From: Bacteroidota bacterium
Lineage (GTDB): Bacteria; Bacteroidota; Bacteroidia; Flavobacteriales; Flavobacteriaceae
NCBI GenBank assembly: GCA_024278565.1
Contig: JAJRSY010000276.1
Location: 1-10,384 of the forward strand
Reading direction: 5' to 3'
Length of the DNA: 10,384 nucleotides
This document shows, piece by piece, positions 1 through 7,283 of this stretch (the stretch's first letter is position 1; each line of letters opens with the position of its first letter). A program made the position numbers and the translations under genes. Under the pieces are notes generated by a model. The model worked only from the letters and a program-made list of their open reading frames with translations. It did no database searches and had not been told where the DNA came from.

Positions 1-22
1 AGTAGGTCTGGGTCTGGGTAGG

Positions 23-1132
23 TCAAAACTCAATGACCCCATCATCTTTTTTCTTGTCCCTTTTGTTTTTCTTTCCCTTGTTCTTTCTTTTCTCTTCCTT
101 TTTCAATTTTCGGAGCTGTTTTTTTGAAGGGCCTAGATCAACATCCTCAGCACCGCTGCCACCTTCTTTTTCCTTTCTTTTTTCTTCCTTTTTCTTTTTC
201 TTCATGGCATCTTTCTTGATCTCGCCACCATTTTCATCTGCATTCTGATCTTCAATGGCCTTAGGATCATCTTTGTGAAAATCAAATCGGTACGATGCGC
301 CGGCGGTCACAAAAATCCGAGATGGGGTATTTTGGAAACTCGTACCCATATTTACATCTACCTGAAGGTTTTCCTTTAATAAATGGGCCACCCCGGCACG
401 TAAGAGCACATCGGAATACCGATCGCTATCAATGAGTTGGTTTTCTACAAAAGTGCTCCATTTTGGATTTCTAAATGCATAGGACAACGAAACCAATAAG
501 CTCAATTCAGGAAAATCGGTAGAAATTCTGTCATAGGCGGTATTGGTTATAAGTACGAAACGTGGGGTTAATTTGCTCTGTGTGGCCATCATTGCCCTAT
601 ATGACACTGTGGGATCTCCAAGATACAGTGGGTTATCGCCTAAATTAAATGTGGCCCCGCCATAAATCGATACTGATGGAATCAGGTTTTTCAATTGAAA
701 AACATTGTTTGCCCGCCAACTGTATAGGTTGGGCTTGCTGCGCAGCTCTGACTTGTAACGATCGTAGATCAAAAACTTCAAGCCCAATCGATTTCTTGAG
801 AAATCGGCAAAATTTTCAGAGGTCTGGGTCGTTGCTAAAGTGGTTTTGTAATTTTGAAAGGTACCTTCATAGTTCAGTTCAAGCTGCTCGAACAAAAGAC
901 CGTACCGCAATGAAATATCAGTGCCCCAAATATTCGACTGGGTGTTCAAAGCTGCATGGTCACTTTGTTCATATCGAAGACCAGCTTCCAATTGAATTAC
1001 GTTTTTACCCACCGCGTAGGCACTTACGGAGAGTCCTGGTCGGTTTGAATTGATGACATCTGTATATTGTGAAAGACCTAAAAAGGGTAACAGTAGCGCA
1101 AAAGAAAATAGAAACTGTATGGTTCTTATCAT
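23..1132 (-). CDS. Outer-membrane beta-barrel 'transporter' family protein with Lys-rich tail
   Basis: The 369-residue product starts with a clear Sec signal peptide (MIRTIQFLFSFALLLPFLGLSQ, probable cleavage after SQ). The mature start contains SNRPGLSVSAYAVGKNVIQLE, the pattern typical of the Phenol_MetA_deg-type (PF13557) 'transporter' proteins of Bacteroidota, followed by alternating polar/aromatic stretches that look like beta-strands. The last barrel-like strand ends near YRFDF. About 84 residues follow with roughly 30 Lys/Arg, arranged in KKKKKEEKRK-like blocks, ending in VIEF. I chose the ATG at 1130-1132 because the signal peptide begins there; an in-frame ATG at 1148-1150 would add six residues (MGNPFE) in front. 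The gene is divergent from the DUF4834 gene, and no convincing promoter was found for it. The substrate is unknown and the family name does not imply phenol metabolism. The barrel assignment is inferred from sequence pattern. Confidence 0.8.
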   Translation of the reverse strand: MIRTIQFLFSFALLLPFLGLSQYTDVINSNRPGLSVSAYAVGKNVIQLEAGLRYEQSDHAALNTQSNIWGTDISLRYGLLFEQLELNYEGTFQNYKTTLATTQTSENFADFSRNRLGLKFLIYDRYKSELRSKPNLYSWRANNVFQLKNLIPSVSIYGGATFNLGDNPLYLGDPTVSYRAMMATQSKLTPRFVLITNTAYDRISTDFPELSLLVSLSYAFRNPKWSTFVENQLIDSDRYSDVLLRAGVAHLLKENLQVDVNMGTSFQNTPSRIFVTAGASYRFDFHKDDPKAIEDQNADENGGEIKKDAMKKKKKEEKRKEKEGGSGAEDVDLGPSKKQLRKLKKEEKRKNKGKKNKRDKKKDDGVIEF

Positions 1133-1207
1133 TTCAAAGGGATTGCCCATGGATGTATTTTTTATTATTTTTAAGACTTTAGTTCTTTTAGTACAACGTT
1201 AGAATCG

Positions 1208-1215
1208 TACTTTTG
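1208..1215 (+). promoter_or_regulatory. Candidate Bacteroidota -7 promoter element
   Basis: TACTTTTG fits the Bacteroidota -7 consensus TAnnTTTG exactly and lies 20 bases before the ATG at 1236, so the transcript would have a short leader. No good -33 TTG/TTTG is present at the expected distance (the nearest T-rich stretch is around 1184-1190). It would drive the DUF4834 gene and perhaps the downstream envelope genes. Confidence 0.45.
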
Positions 1216-1235
1216 ATATATCTATTTTAATTATT

Positions 1236-1499
1236 ATGGCGTTTTTAAAGACGATTTTAGTTATTCTGCTGGTATATTATCTGTTTAAAACAGTTGTAAA
1301 ACTGTTTGCTCCCAAAATATTGAATTATGCGGCCAAGAAAACGGAAGCCCATTTTAAAGAGCGATTTGGCGATTTCATGCAAGAGAACACTAGTAACGAA
1401 GAGCAGGTGGGCGATGTGATCATTAACAAAAAACCACCTCAAAGAAAAGAGTCCTCTGAAAAAGTCGGTGACTATATTGACTATGAGGAGATTGATTGA
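1236..1499 (+). CDS. DUF4834 family small membrane protein
   Basis: This 87-residue protein has one N-terminal hydrophobic segment (about residues 4-24, FLKTILVILLVYYLFKTVVKLF). A short basic/amphipathic stretch follows, then a charged, probably cytoplasmic tail ending in VGDYIDYEEID. Size and layout match DUF4834 (PF16118), a Bacteroidota-restricted family of unknown function. The start is supported by the TAnnTTTG element just upstream. The next plus-strand gene is a YfhO-family protein 342 bases downstream; I recall these two families as frequent neighbours in flavobacteria, which suggests, but does not prove, a shared role in the envelope. The protein has no catalytic motif, so a scaffold or accessory subunit is the most one can infer. 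Confidence 0.8.
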   Translation: MAFLKTILVILLVYYLFKTVVKLFAPKILNYAAKKTEAHFKERFGDFMQENTSNEEQVGDVIINKKPPQRKESSEKVGDYIDYEEID

Positions 1500-1508
1500 A
1501 TACTTTTG

Positions 1509-1529
1509 GACGTTAGATGCTAGACCTTT
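1509..1529 (-). repeat. 21-nt dispersed repeat, copy 1
   Basis: Read on the minus strand this is AAAGGTCTA-N4-CTAACGTC. The same two blocks with the same 4-base spacer occur in the opposite orientation at 7175-7195, so 17 of 21 bases are identical. It lies just after the DUF4834 stop codon. Confidence 0.6.
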
Positions 1530-1563
1530 GTCCTTTTGACTTTCAGTAAGTCGGGTGGATCCG

Positions 1564-1580
1564 CCTGTCTGCCGGGCAGG
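1564..1580 (+). repeat. GC-rich palindromic intergenic repeat, copy 1
   Basis: CCTGTCTGCCGGGCAGG is far more GC-rich than its surroundings and can fold back (CCTG/CAGG, or CTGCC/GGCAG). It matches the minus-strand reading of 10125-10144 (CCCGTCTGCCGGCTGGCAGG) apart from one base and a 3-base insertion. It also shares CCGCCTGTC (1561-1569) with the core of the MITE-like element at 7052-7060. It sits in the gap between DUF4834 and YfhO. Confidence 0.6.
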
Positions 1581-1602
1581 TCTAAACTCTTGAACCCGTT
1601 TT

Positions 1603-1618
1603 CCCCGCTTTGGCGGGG
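1603..1618 (+). repeat. GC-rich hairpin in the DUF4834-YfhO gap
   Basis: CCCCGC-TTTG-GCGGGG forms a perfect 6-bp stem with a 4-base loop. Neither strand carries a T-run directly after the stem, so it does not look like an intrinsic terminator. It is probably part of the repeat mosaic in this gap. Confidence 0.5.
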
Positions 1619-1632
1619 CAGGCTATGCGGAA

Positions 1633-1709
1633 AAGTTTAGAAGCTTAATAAGTTTAGAAGTTTAGTTTGGATGTTTAATAAGTTTGGATATTTAGTTTGG
1701 ATGTTTTTA
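1633..1709 (+). repeat. AAGTTTAG-type tandem repeat, about 2.5 units
   Basis: A partial unit (1633-1649) is followed by two 30-base units (1650-1679 and 1680-1709) that are identical at about 24 of 30 positions. Each unit begins AAGTTT and contains TTTAGTTTGGATGTTT. The units abut without spacers. An inverted copy lies downstream at 1721-1736. No open reading frame covers the region. Confidence 0.7.
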
Positions 1710-1720
1710 ACAGGTTAAGT

Positions 1721-1736
1721 TAAACTCCTAAACTTA
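1721..1736 (-). repeat. Inverted copy of the AAGTTTAG repeat
   Basis: The minus-strand reading TAAGTTTAGGAGTTTA matches plus-strand 1649-1664 at 15 of 16 positions, so a transcript across this gap could form a 16-base near-perfect stem enclosing the second tandem unit. The similarity continues weakly to 1752. From 1753 to 1841 the gap is plain AT-rich leader. TACTTTTC at 1735-1742 is one mismatch from a -7 element but has no clear partner, so no promoter is called for the YfhO gene. Confidence 0.6.
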
Positions 1737-1841
1737 CTTTTCAAACTCCTAATCTATGCCAGCTAAATTAATATAAGAAAAACACCGTGCAGAACAACGA
1801 AATTAGAACATAACCAAAAAAAATAACCACCACACACATTT

Positions 1842-4283
1842 ATGCGAACAGGTTTAAAAGCATTTTTCATTCATTTTTTTGTTGCCGTTTTCTTTGTAAT
1901 CGCTGCGCTGGCCTATTTTCACCCGGTACTTCAAGGCAAGGTTATTTATCAGCATGATATTGCCCAATATACGGGCATGGCAAAAGAACAAAACGATTTT
2001 CGTAAGAAAACCGGAGAAGAACCCTATTGGACGAACAGCGCTTTCGGCGGTATGCCCACCTATCAGTTGGGGGCCAATTACCCGCATAATTATGTGAAGA
2101 AGTTAGATCGTCTCATTCGTTTTCTACCACGCCCTGCCGATTATCTTTTTCTCTATTTTATAGGGTTTTACATTCTTCTGTGCAGCATGAAGGTCGACTA
2201 TCGACTGGCTGTTGTAGGTGCATTGGCCTTTGGTTTTTCTACCTATTTGATAATTATCTTTGGTGCGGGCCATAATGCCAAGGCCCATGCGCTGGGCTAT
2301 TTGCCCATGCTTTTGGGGGGCATTGTACTGGTTTTTAGAAAAAAATACATGCGGGGTTTTGTGTTGACGGCCATTGCCATGGCCTTGGAGGTTAGTGCCA
2401 ACCACTATCAGATGACCTATTATTTCATGTTATTGGTATTGATATTGGGGGTGGTCCACCTTGTTGATGCCGTTCGAAAGAAACACTTAAAGTACTACTT
2501 CACGGCTGTAGGTATACTCTTGGCGGCCGTGACCCTGGGTATTGCCACCAATGCCCCCGGTATAATGGCGACCAAAGAATATGCCGACTGGAGCACACGG
2601 GGCAAATCAGAACTCACCATAACGCCAGAGGGTGCGCCCAAAGAAAAGGTAGCGGGTATGAGCAAAGAGTACATTACGTATTGGAGCTACGGTATTTCAG
2701 AATCATTGAACCTCTTCGTACCCCGACTTTTTGGGGGTGCCTCACGTGAAAATTTGGGCAAGGACTCAAAAACTTATAATTACTTGCTTGATAAAGGCCT
2801 GCCCAGAAATAGGGCATTGGAATTTGCAAGCGAGGTGCCTTTGTACTGGGGCGATCAGCCAGGTACATCTGGCCCGGCATATATTGGCGCAATAATTTTC
2901 TTTCTTTTTATCTTGGGGTTGATCTTGGTCAAAAAGAAGGCGAAATGGTGGCTGTTGGGTGGGGTGATCATGTCGTTGCTCTTGTCTTGGGGCAAGAATT
3001 TCAGTGTATTGACCGATTTTATGATCGACTATTTCCCCTTGTACGATAAGTTTAGGGCGGTATCTTCAATTCAGGTCATTTTAGAGCTTTGCGCCCCTAT
3101 TCTTGCCATATTGGCTTTGAATGCAATTTTCAACCCGTCAGTAGAAAAAGCAAAGAAACGCAACGCACTTAAAACCTCTTTTTTCATCTTTTTGGGTCTT
3201 GTGGCGGCCTTGTTCGTTTTTAAGGGAATGTTCGATTTTGAATCGCCAACTGATGAAGGCCTGCGAATAACAGGTATGGAAGAACTGCCCGACATGGTAA
3301 AATCGGATCGGAAAATGGTGTACAACAACGACCTTTTCCGATCATTGATCTATGTGCTGTTGGCAGCGGCGGCCATTTGGTTCTACCTCAAAGAAAAACT
3401 CAAACAAAATATGGCGATAATCGGCCTTGGGGCTTTGATCGTATTTGATCTGGTCGGGGTAGGTCTCCGCTATGTGAACGAAGATAATTTCGTTGCCAAA
3501 AGGGCAATGACAAAACCTTTTGCCGTAACAGCATCTGATAAACTGATATTGGAAGATGAGGGTGTTTTTAGGGTGTACGACCCTAAAGGCGGCCTCAGCA
3601 ATGCCCGTACATCTTACTTTCACCAGTCGATCAGTGGATATCATGCGGCTAAACCCGCTGGAATGCAAGATCTGTTTGAATTTCATATTGGTAAGTTCAA
3701 CCTAGGGGTGCTCAACATGTTGAACGTAAAGTATATTATTCAACAGAATGAAGAGGGTAGGAGCTACCCTGCAAGAAATTCAGGAGCCAATGGCAATGCG
3801 TGGTTTATAGAAAGATTGAACGAGGTAAAGCATGCCAATGACGAGATACAGGCGTTGGAAAAGATGGATACCAAAAAGGAGGCGGTCGTCAATACGTCCA
3901 TTTTTTCGAATATCAATCGATTTGCCTTTAGGGCCGATTCAACGGCTTCGATTTTATTGACAGCTTATAAGCCCAATCATTTGACCTATAAATCGACCAA
4001 CCCCAATGCCGGGGTTGCCGTTTTTTCTGAAATGTACTATGCACATGGATGGAATGCCTATATTGATGGAAAGGCCAAAGATCACTTTAGGGTCAATTAT
4101 GTGCTACGGGCGTTAAAAGTGCCCGAAGGTGAACATACCATTGAGTTCAAGTTTGAACCTGCGGTTGTTGAAATGGGAGGCAAGGTTTCTTTGGCGAGTT
4201 CAATACTCCTTGGACTGATTGTTTTTGGTGGAATAGGATTTTCTTTTTGGCGATCAAAAAGAGCGAAAAAAGAGGAAGCCTGA
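1842..4283 (+). CDS. YfhO family polytopic membrane protein
   Basis: This 813-residue protein starts with a transmembrane helix (about 8-27). A large conserved loop follows (residues 36-75: QHDIAQYTGMAKEQNDF, then WTNSAFGGMPTYQ). Multiple helices come next (about 100-235, 346-365, 370-390, 405-430, 445-462, 505-520, 525-545), then a long soluble stretch, then a last helix (about 785-803) with a basic tail. GAGHNAKAHALGYLP (141-155) and the C-terminal HGWNAYIDGK...VPEGEHTIEFKFEP block are typical of the YfhO family (PF09586), which resembles GT-C glycosyltransferases. In Firmicutes, YfhO-type proteins are implicated in glycosylating lipoteichoic acid. A role in decorating a lipid-linked envelope glycan is inferred here from the two genes that follow. 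The stop overlaps the next start by one base (TGATG), which implies translational coupling. Length and motifs indicate an intact gene. Confidence 0.92.
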   Translation: MRTGLKAFFIHFFVAVFFVIAALAYFHPVLQGKVIYQHDIAQYTGMAKEQNDFRKKTGEEPYWTNSAFGGMPTYQLGANYPHNYVKKLDRLIRFLPRPADYLFLYFIGFYILLCSMKVDYRLAVVGALAFGFSTYLIIIFGAGHNAKAHALGYLPMLLGGIVLVFRKKYMRGFVLTAIAMALEVSANHYQMTYYFMLLVLILGVVHLVDAVRKKHLKYYFTAVGILLAAVTLGIATNAPGIMATKEYADWSTRGKSELTITPEGAPKEKVAGMSKEYITYWSYGISESLNLFVPRLFGGASRENLGKDSKTYNYLLDKGLPRNRALEFASEVPLYWGDQPGTSGPAYIGAIIFFLFILGLILVKKKAKWWLLGGVIMSLLLSWGKNFSVLTDFMIDYFPLYDKFRAVSSIQVILELCAPILAILALNAIFNPSVEKAKKRNALKTSFFIFLGLVAALFVFKGMFDFESPTDEGLRITGMEELPDMVKSDRKMVYNNDLFRSLIYVLLAAAAIWFYLKEKLKQNMAIIGLGALIVFDLVGVGLRYVNEDNFVAKRAMTKPFAVTASDKLILEDEGVFRVYDPKGGLSNARTSYFHQSISGYHAAKPAGMQDLFEFHIGKFNLGVLNMLNVKYIIQQNEEGRSYPARNSGANGNAWFIERLNEVKHANDEIQALEKMDTKKEAVVNTSIFSNINRFAFRADSTASILLTAYKPNHLTYKSTNPNAGVAVFSEMYYAHGWNAYIDGKAKDHFRVNYVLRALKVPEGEHTIEFKFEPAVVEMGGKVSLASSILLGLIVFGGIGFSFWRSKRAKKEEA

Positions 4284-5554
4284 TGCGGAAAGTGCTGGTC
4301 ATTACATATTATTGGCCTCCCGCTGGCGGACCTGGGGTACAGCGTTGGCTTAAATTTGTAAAGTACCTGCGTGATTTCGAGTTTGATCCCGTGGTGTACA
4401 TTCCTGAAAATCCCACCTATCCCATTCACGATGAATCATTGTTGAAAGAGATTCCCGAGGGGGTCAAGATTTACACACATCCCATTCGTGAGCCGTATGG
4501 TATTGCAGGATTTTTATCCCCAAAAAAAACAAAACGGATCAGCTCGGGAATCATAGAGACCAAGAACCAATCTTTTTTAGAAAAGGCGATGTTATGGGTT
4601 CGGGGCAATCTGTTCATACCCGACGCCAGAAAATACTGGGTAAAACCTTCGGTGGCCTTTCTATCGGGTATTTTGGAAAAAGAAGGGATAACAACCATCA
4701 TAACAACTGGCCCACCCCATAGTGTGCATTTAATCGGAAATTTGCTAAAAGAAAAGCATCCCCTAAAATGGGTGGCCGATTTCAGGGATCCGTGGACCTC
4801 GATTGGCTACCATAATAAACTGCGTTTGAGCGCATCATCCCAAAGAAAACACAAGCAATTAGAGGAGCTTGTCTTGAATAATGCAGATACTATAATTACG
4901 ACAAGTGCAACGACAAAAAAAGAATTTGAAAAGCTGACCAACACCCCTATAAAAGTCATTACCAACGGTTATGATACCGATTTTAAAGATGATGCAGCGT
5001 TGACCCCAAAATTCACCCTTTCGCATATCGGTTCTTTATTGTCTGGTAGAAACCCAAGTAATCTGTGGCAGGTACTTGCCGAATTGATTCAGGAAAACAG
5101 TGATTTTAAAGATGCCCTTGAGTTGCAACTAATAGGTGTAGTGAGCGAAGATGTTTTGGATAATATGTTCGGTCACGGACTACAGCCATACATTAGATTG
5201 GTTGACTATCTTTAACACGAATCGACAATCGAATATCAACGAAGTTCACAGGTGTTGCTTTTGGTGGAAATCAATTCGTACGATACGGTAGGCATCATAC
5301 CCGGAAAGTTATTTGAATACCTAGCGGCAAAAAGACCGATTTTGGGCATTGGGCCAAAAAATTGGGAGGTGGGCGGCATTGTTGCAGAGACCAAATCTGG
5401 TGCAACGTTCGATTATGAGGCCCGATCTGAATTAAAAGCTGTAATTTTAGAATGGTTCAAGGGATATATGCACGGTGATTTGAGGGTAGTGTCAGAGCAC
5501 ATTGAAAAATATAGCCGTCGTGAACTCACAAAGGAACTGGCCAAACACCTCTAA
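4283..5554 (+). pseudogene. GT4-like glycosyltransferase interrupted by an in-frame TAA
   Basis: The gene opens with MRKVLVITYYWPPAGGPGVQRW, a GT-B glycosyltransferase start, at the ATG overlapping the YfhO stop (TGATG). It shows further family landmarks: GPPHSVHLIG, ADFRDPW, ITTSATTKKEF and ITNGYD. At 5213-5215 there is a TAA codon after LVDYL. The same reading frame then continues for 112 codons (HESTIEYQRSSQVLLLVEIN and so on) through the nucleotide-sugar-binding block GIIPGKLFEYLAAKRPIL to a natural TAA at 5552-5554. Ignoring the internal stop, the length (about 423 positions) fits the family. The upstream part alone would be 310 residues lacking much of the C-terminal donor-binding domain. 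A serine codon TCA changed to TAA would explain it, but that is inference. A restart at GTG 5252 or readthrough is conceivable. The downstream flippase start overlaps the final stop, so loss of translation here could also reduce flippase expression. Confidence 0.85.
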
Positions 5555-7014
5555 TGGGAATCGTATTCAAACAATCATTGAAAAACACCTTGATCACCTA
5601 TCTGGGTTTTGCGATAGGTGCGGTCAACCATCTTTTCTTGTTCACCAATTTTTTGACCGATGAATATTTCGGCCTGGTCACGGTTATTTTATCGGCATCG
5701 GCCGTACTTATGCCCTTGTTGGCTTTTGGGGTGCCAAATGCCCTTATAAAATTCTACAGTGGTTATAAAGAAAATGAGGGTTCTGATAGTTTTTTGACCC
5801 TGATGTTGTTTTTGCCTTTTTTGCTCATTCTACCACTTTGGGGCATATCTTATTTTACCTATGACAGTATAGGTGATTTTTTATCTGTTAAAAATGAAAT
5901 TGTCAAAGGGTATGTATGGTACATTTTTTTGATCGGTGTTGCCATGGCGTATTTTGAAATTTTTTATGCCTGGGCAAAAGTACAGATGAAATCCGTTTTT
6001 GGTAATTTCATCAAAGAGGTTTTTGTCCGGGCGGGTACGATGCTGCTACTGGTGCTTATCTATTTCGATACGATTTCGATAGATTTTTTTTTAAAGGCCT
6101 TGGTAGGGCTTTACATTGCAAGAATGGTATTAATGAAATTCTATGCCTACCGTCTTAGAATGCCAAAAATCGATTTCAACTGGCCCGAGAATACCAAAAG
6201 TGTCTTGGCCTATACGGTATTGATCATTCTTGGGGGTTCGGCAGCGATCGTACTGCTTGAGGTCGATAAGGTGATGCTCAACCATTTTCTGGCCTTGGAG
6301 AACGTTGCCTATTATGGGGTGGCGGCCTACATCGCCATGGTGGTGATCGTTCCGTCACGCAGTATGCACCAGATCACCTACCCCTTGACCGCTGAACTAT
6401 TGAACAAAGGGGATATGAACGGCTTAAAGACATTGTACCAAAAAAGTTCATTGACGCTTTTTATCGCTTCGGGTATTTTGTTCCTGCTTATTGTTTTGAA
6501 TGTGAATGAACTGTACCTGTTATTGCCCGAGCAGTACAGGGGCGGTTTTGTGGTTGTTTTTATTGTGGGTCTGATAAAGGTCTACGATTCGCTGCTGGGC
6601 AACAACAATGCTATTTTGTACAATTCCGACCATTATAGGGCCGTATTGTTGATGGGCGTGTTCTTGGCAGTTGTGACCATACTTTTCAATTTATGGCTGA
6701 TTCCCCAATATGGCATCAATGGGGCCGCGATTGCCAGTTTTATGGCTTTTTTCATCTATAATACCATTAAACTGTTTTATGTAAAACTGAAATTCGGAAT
6801 GCTTCCGTTTACTTTTGATACCTTAAAGGTGCTCTTGTTATTATTGGTTACTGGTGTGATTTTTTATTTTTTAAACTTTTCTTTCCACCCCATCACCAAT
6901 ATCCTATTAAAAAGTATTTTGATCACGGTATTGTATGTAGGGGCCCTGTACAGGTTTCGGATTTCTGAGGATGTATTTGGGGCACTTTCAAAATTTTCAA
7001 GGAAGATGCGTTAA
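5554..7014 (+). CDS. Polysaccharide / O-antigen flippase (Wzx-like, MOP superfamily)
   Basis: This 486-residue, very hydrophobic protein has about 12-14 predicted membrane segments spread evenly along its length. Its beginning (KQSLKNTLITYLGFAIGAVNHLFLFTNFLTDEYFG) and its layout are those of lipopolysaccharide biosynthesis / polysaccharide exporter proteins of the MOP superfamily, which flip undecaprenyl-linked glycans across the inner membrane. Charged residues in the central part (LLEVDKVMLNHFL) also fit. The ATG overlaps the glycosyltransferase stop (TAATG). Together with the preceding transferase and YfhO protein it suggests assembly of a surface glycan. No polymerase, ligase or sugar-nucleotide synthesis genes are in the window, so the product cannot be named. 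The TAA stop (7012-7014) is contributed by the left end of a MITE-like element; without it the protein would end ...MRY followed by TGA. Confidence 0.88.
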   Translation: MGIVFKQSLKNTLITYLGFAIGAVNHLFLFTNFLTDEYFGLVTVILSASAVLMPLLAFGVPNALIKFYSGYKENEGSDSFLTLMLFLPFLLILPLWGISYFTYDSIGDFLSVKNEIVKGYVWYIFLIGVAMAYFEIFYAWAKVQMKSVFGNFIKEVFVRAGTMLLLVLIYFDTISIDFFLKALVGLYIARMVLMKFYAYRLRMPKIDFNWPENTKSVLAYTVLIILGGSAAIVLLEVDKVMLNHFLALENVAYYGVAAYIAMVVIVPSRSMHQITYPLTAELLNKGDMNGLKTLYQKSSLTLFIASGILFLLIVLNVNELYLLLPEQYRGGFVVVFIVGLIKVYDSLLGNNNAILYNSDHYRAVLLMGVFLAVVTILFNLWLIPQYGINGAAIASFMAFFIYNTIKLFYVKLKFGMLPFTFDTLKVLLLLLVTGVIFYFLNFSFHPITNILLKSILITVLYVGALYRFRISEDVFGALSKFSRKMR

Positions 7015-7133
7015 GAGACTGTTCGGAAATCTATCAAATGGTTTTTCTTGCCCGCCTGTCCGCCCGTGCCGGTACGGACGGGAATGACGAAGTCGGGCAG
7101 GGGCTGTAAAGGTTATTTTGTAACAGTCTCTTA
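7012..7133. mobile_element. MITE-like element with TA target duplication
   Basis: TAAGAGACTGTT (7012-7023) and AACAGTCTCTTA (7122-7133) are a perfect 12-base inverted pair. The pair can be read as 10-base terminal repeats (AGAGACTGTT) flanked on both sides by TA, the duplication expected of TA-targeting transposons. Inside are nested palindromes: TGCCCG (7049-7054) with CGGGCA (7094-7099), and CCCGT (7063-7067) with ACGGG (7078-7082), which encloses CCG-GTA-CGG. The element has no coding capacity. Removing one TA plus the element rejoins the flanks as ATGCGT|TAC|TGA, a clean stop for the flippase. It might also act as a terminator or transcript stabiliser after the flippase gene. No related transposase is in the window, so the mobilising family is unknown. 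Confidence 0.6.
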
Positions 7134-7174
7134 CTGAAAATCAATGCATCTCTTGTACTGAGCGTAGCCGAAGT

Positions 7175-7195
7175 AAAGGTCTAAGGCCTAACGTC
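7175..7195 (+). repeat. 21-nt dispersed repeat, copy 2
   Basis: AAAGGTCTA-AGGC-CTAACGTC matches the minus-strand reading of 1509-1529 except for the 4-base centre. Directly before it is CTTGTACTGAGCGTAGCCGAAG (7152-7173, split here as CTTGTACTGAG and CGTAGCCGAAG), which resembles an intergenic repeat type I recall from flavobacterial genomes. It occurs once in this window, so its repetitive nature is not shown here. Confidence 0.5.
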
Positions 7196-7246
7196 TATTA
7201 GATTGGTATTAATAACAATTGGTAGGAATTTTCTCGATTTTTTCCC

Positions 7247-7254
7247 TACTTTAG
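7247..7254 (+). promoter_or_regulatory. Weak candidate promoter for the S8 peptidase gene
   Basis: TACTTTAG differs from the Bacteroidota -7 element TAnnTTTG at one base and lies 29 bases before the ATG at 7284. A TTG at 7219-7221 is the only nearby -33 candidate, and its spacing (25 bases) is longer than usual. The rest of 7134-7283 holds repeat sequence and AT-rich leader. Confidence 0.3.
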
Positions 7255-7283
7255 CATATAATTAACAATTAAAAATCAATTCC

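Noticed and set aside
33..248. Plus-strand Phe/Ser-rich open frame
   Set aside because: It is the complement of the Lys-rich tail codons of the minus-strand barrel protein; its composition is only a mirror of AAA/AAG runs.
1603..1618. Intrinsic terminator after DUF4834
   Set aside because: The stem is good but no T-run follows on either strand; the downstream sequence is GC-rich.
1633..1752. CRISPR array
   Set aside because: The units are directly adjacent without unique spacers, are imperfect, and no cas genes are present.
4247..4282. Earlier glycosyltransferase start at 4247 (12 extra residues)
   Set aside because: It would overlap YfhO by 37 bases and add MAIKKSEKRGSL before the typical MRKVLVITYYWPP start; the ATG overlapping the stop (TGATG) at 4283 fits the family and the next junction.
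5213..5254. A frameshift between two separate glycosyltransferase genes
   Set aside because: Both parts are in the same frame (4283 and 5252 give the same remainder modulo 3) and the codons between them are open and family-like, so a single nonsense codon explains the break.
7012..7133. A simple rho-independent terminator rather than a mobile element
   Set aside because: The perfect ends are nearly 100 bases apart with poor pairing between them, and the TA flanks plus the clean in-silico excision fit an insertion better; a secondary terminator role is still possible.
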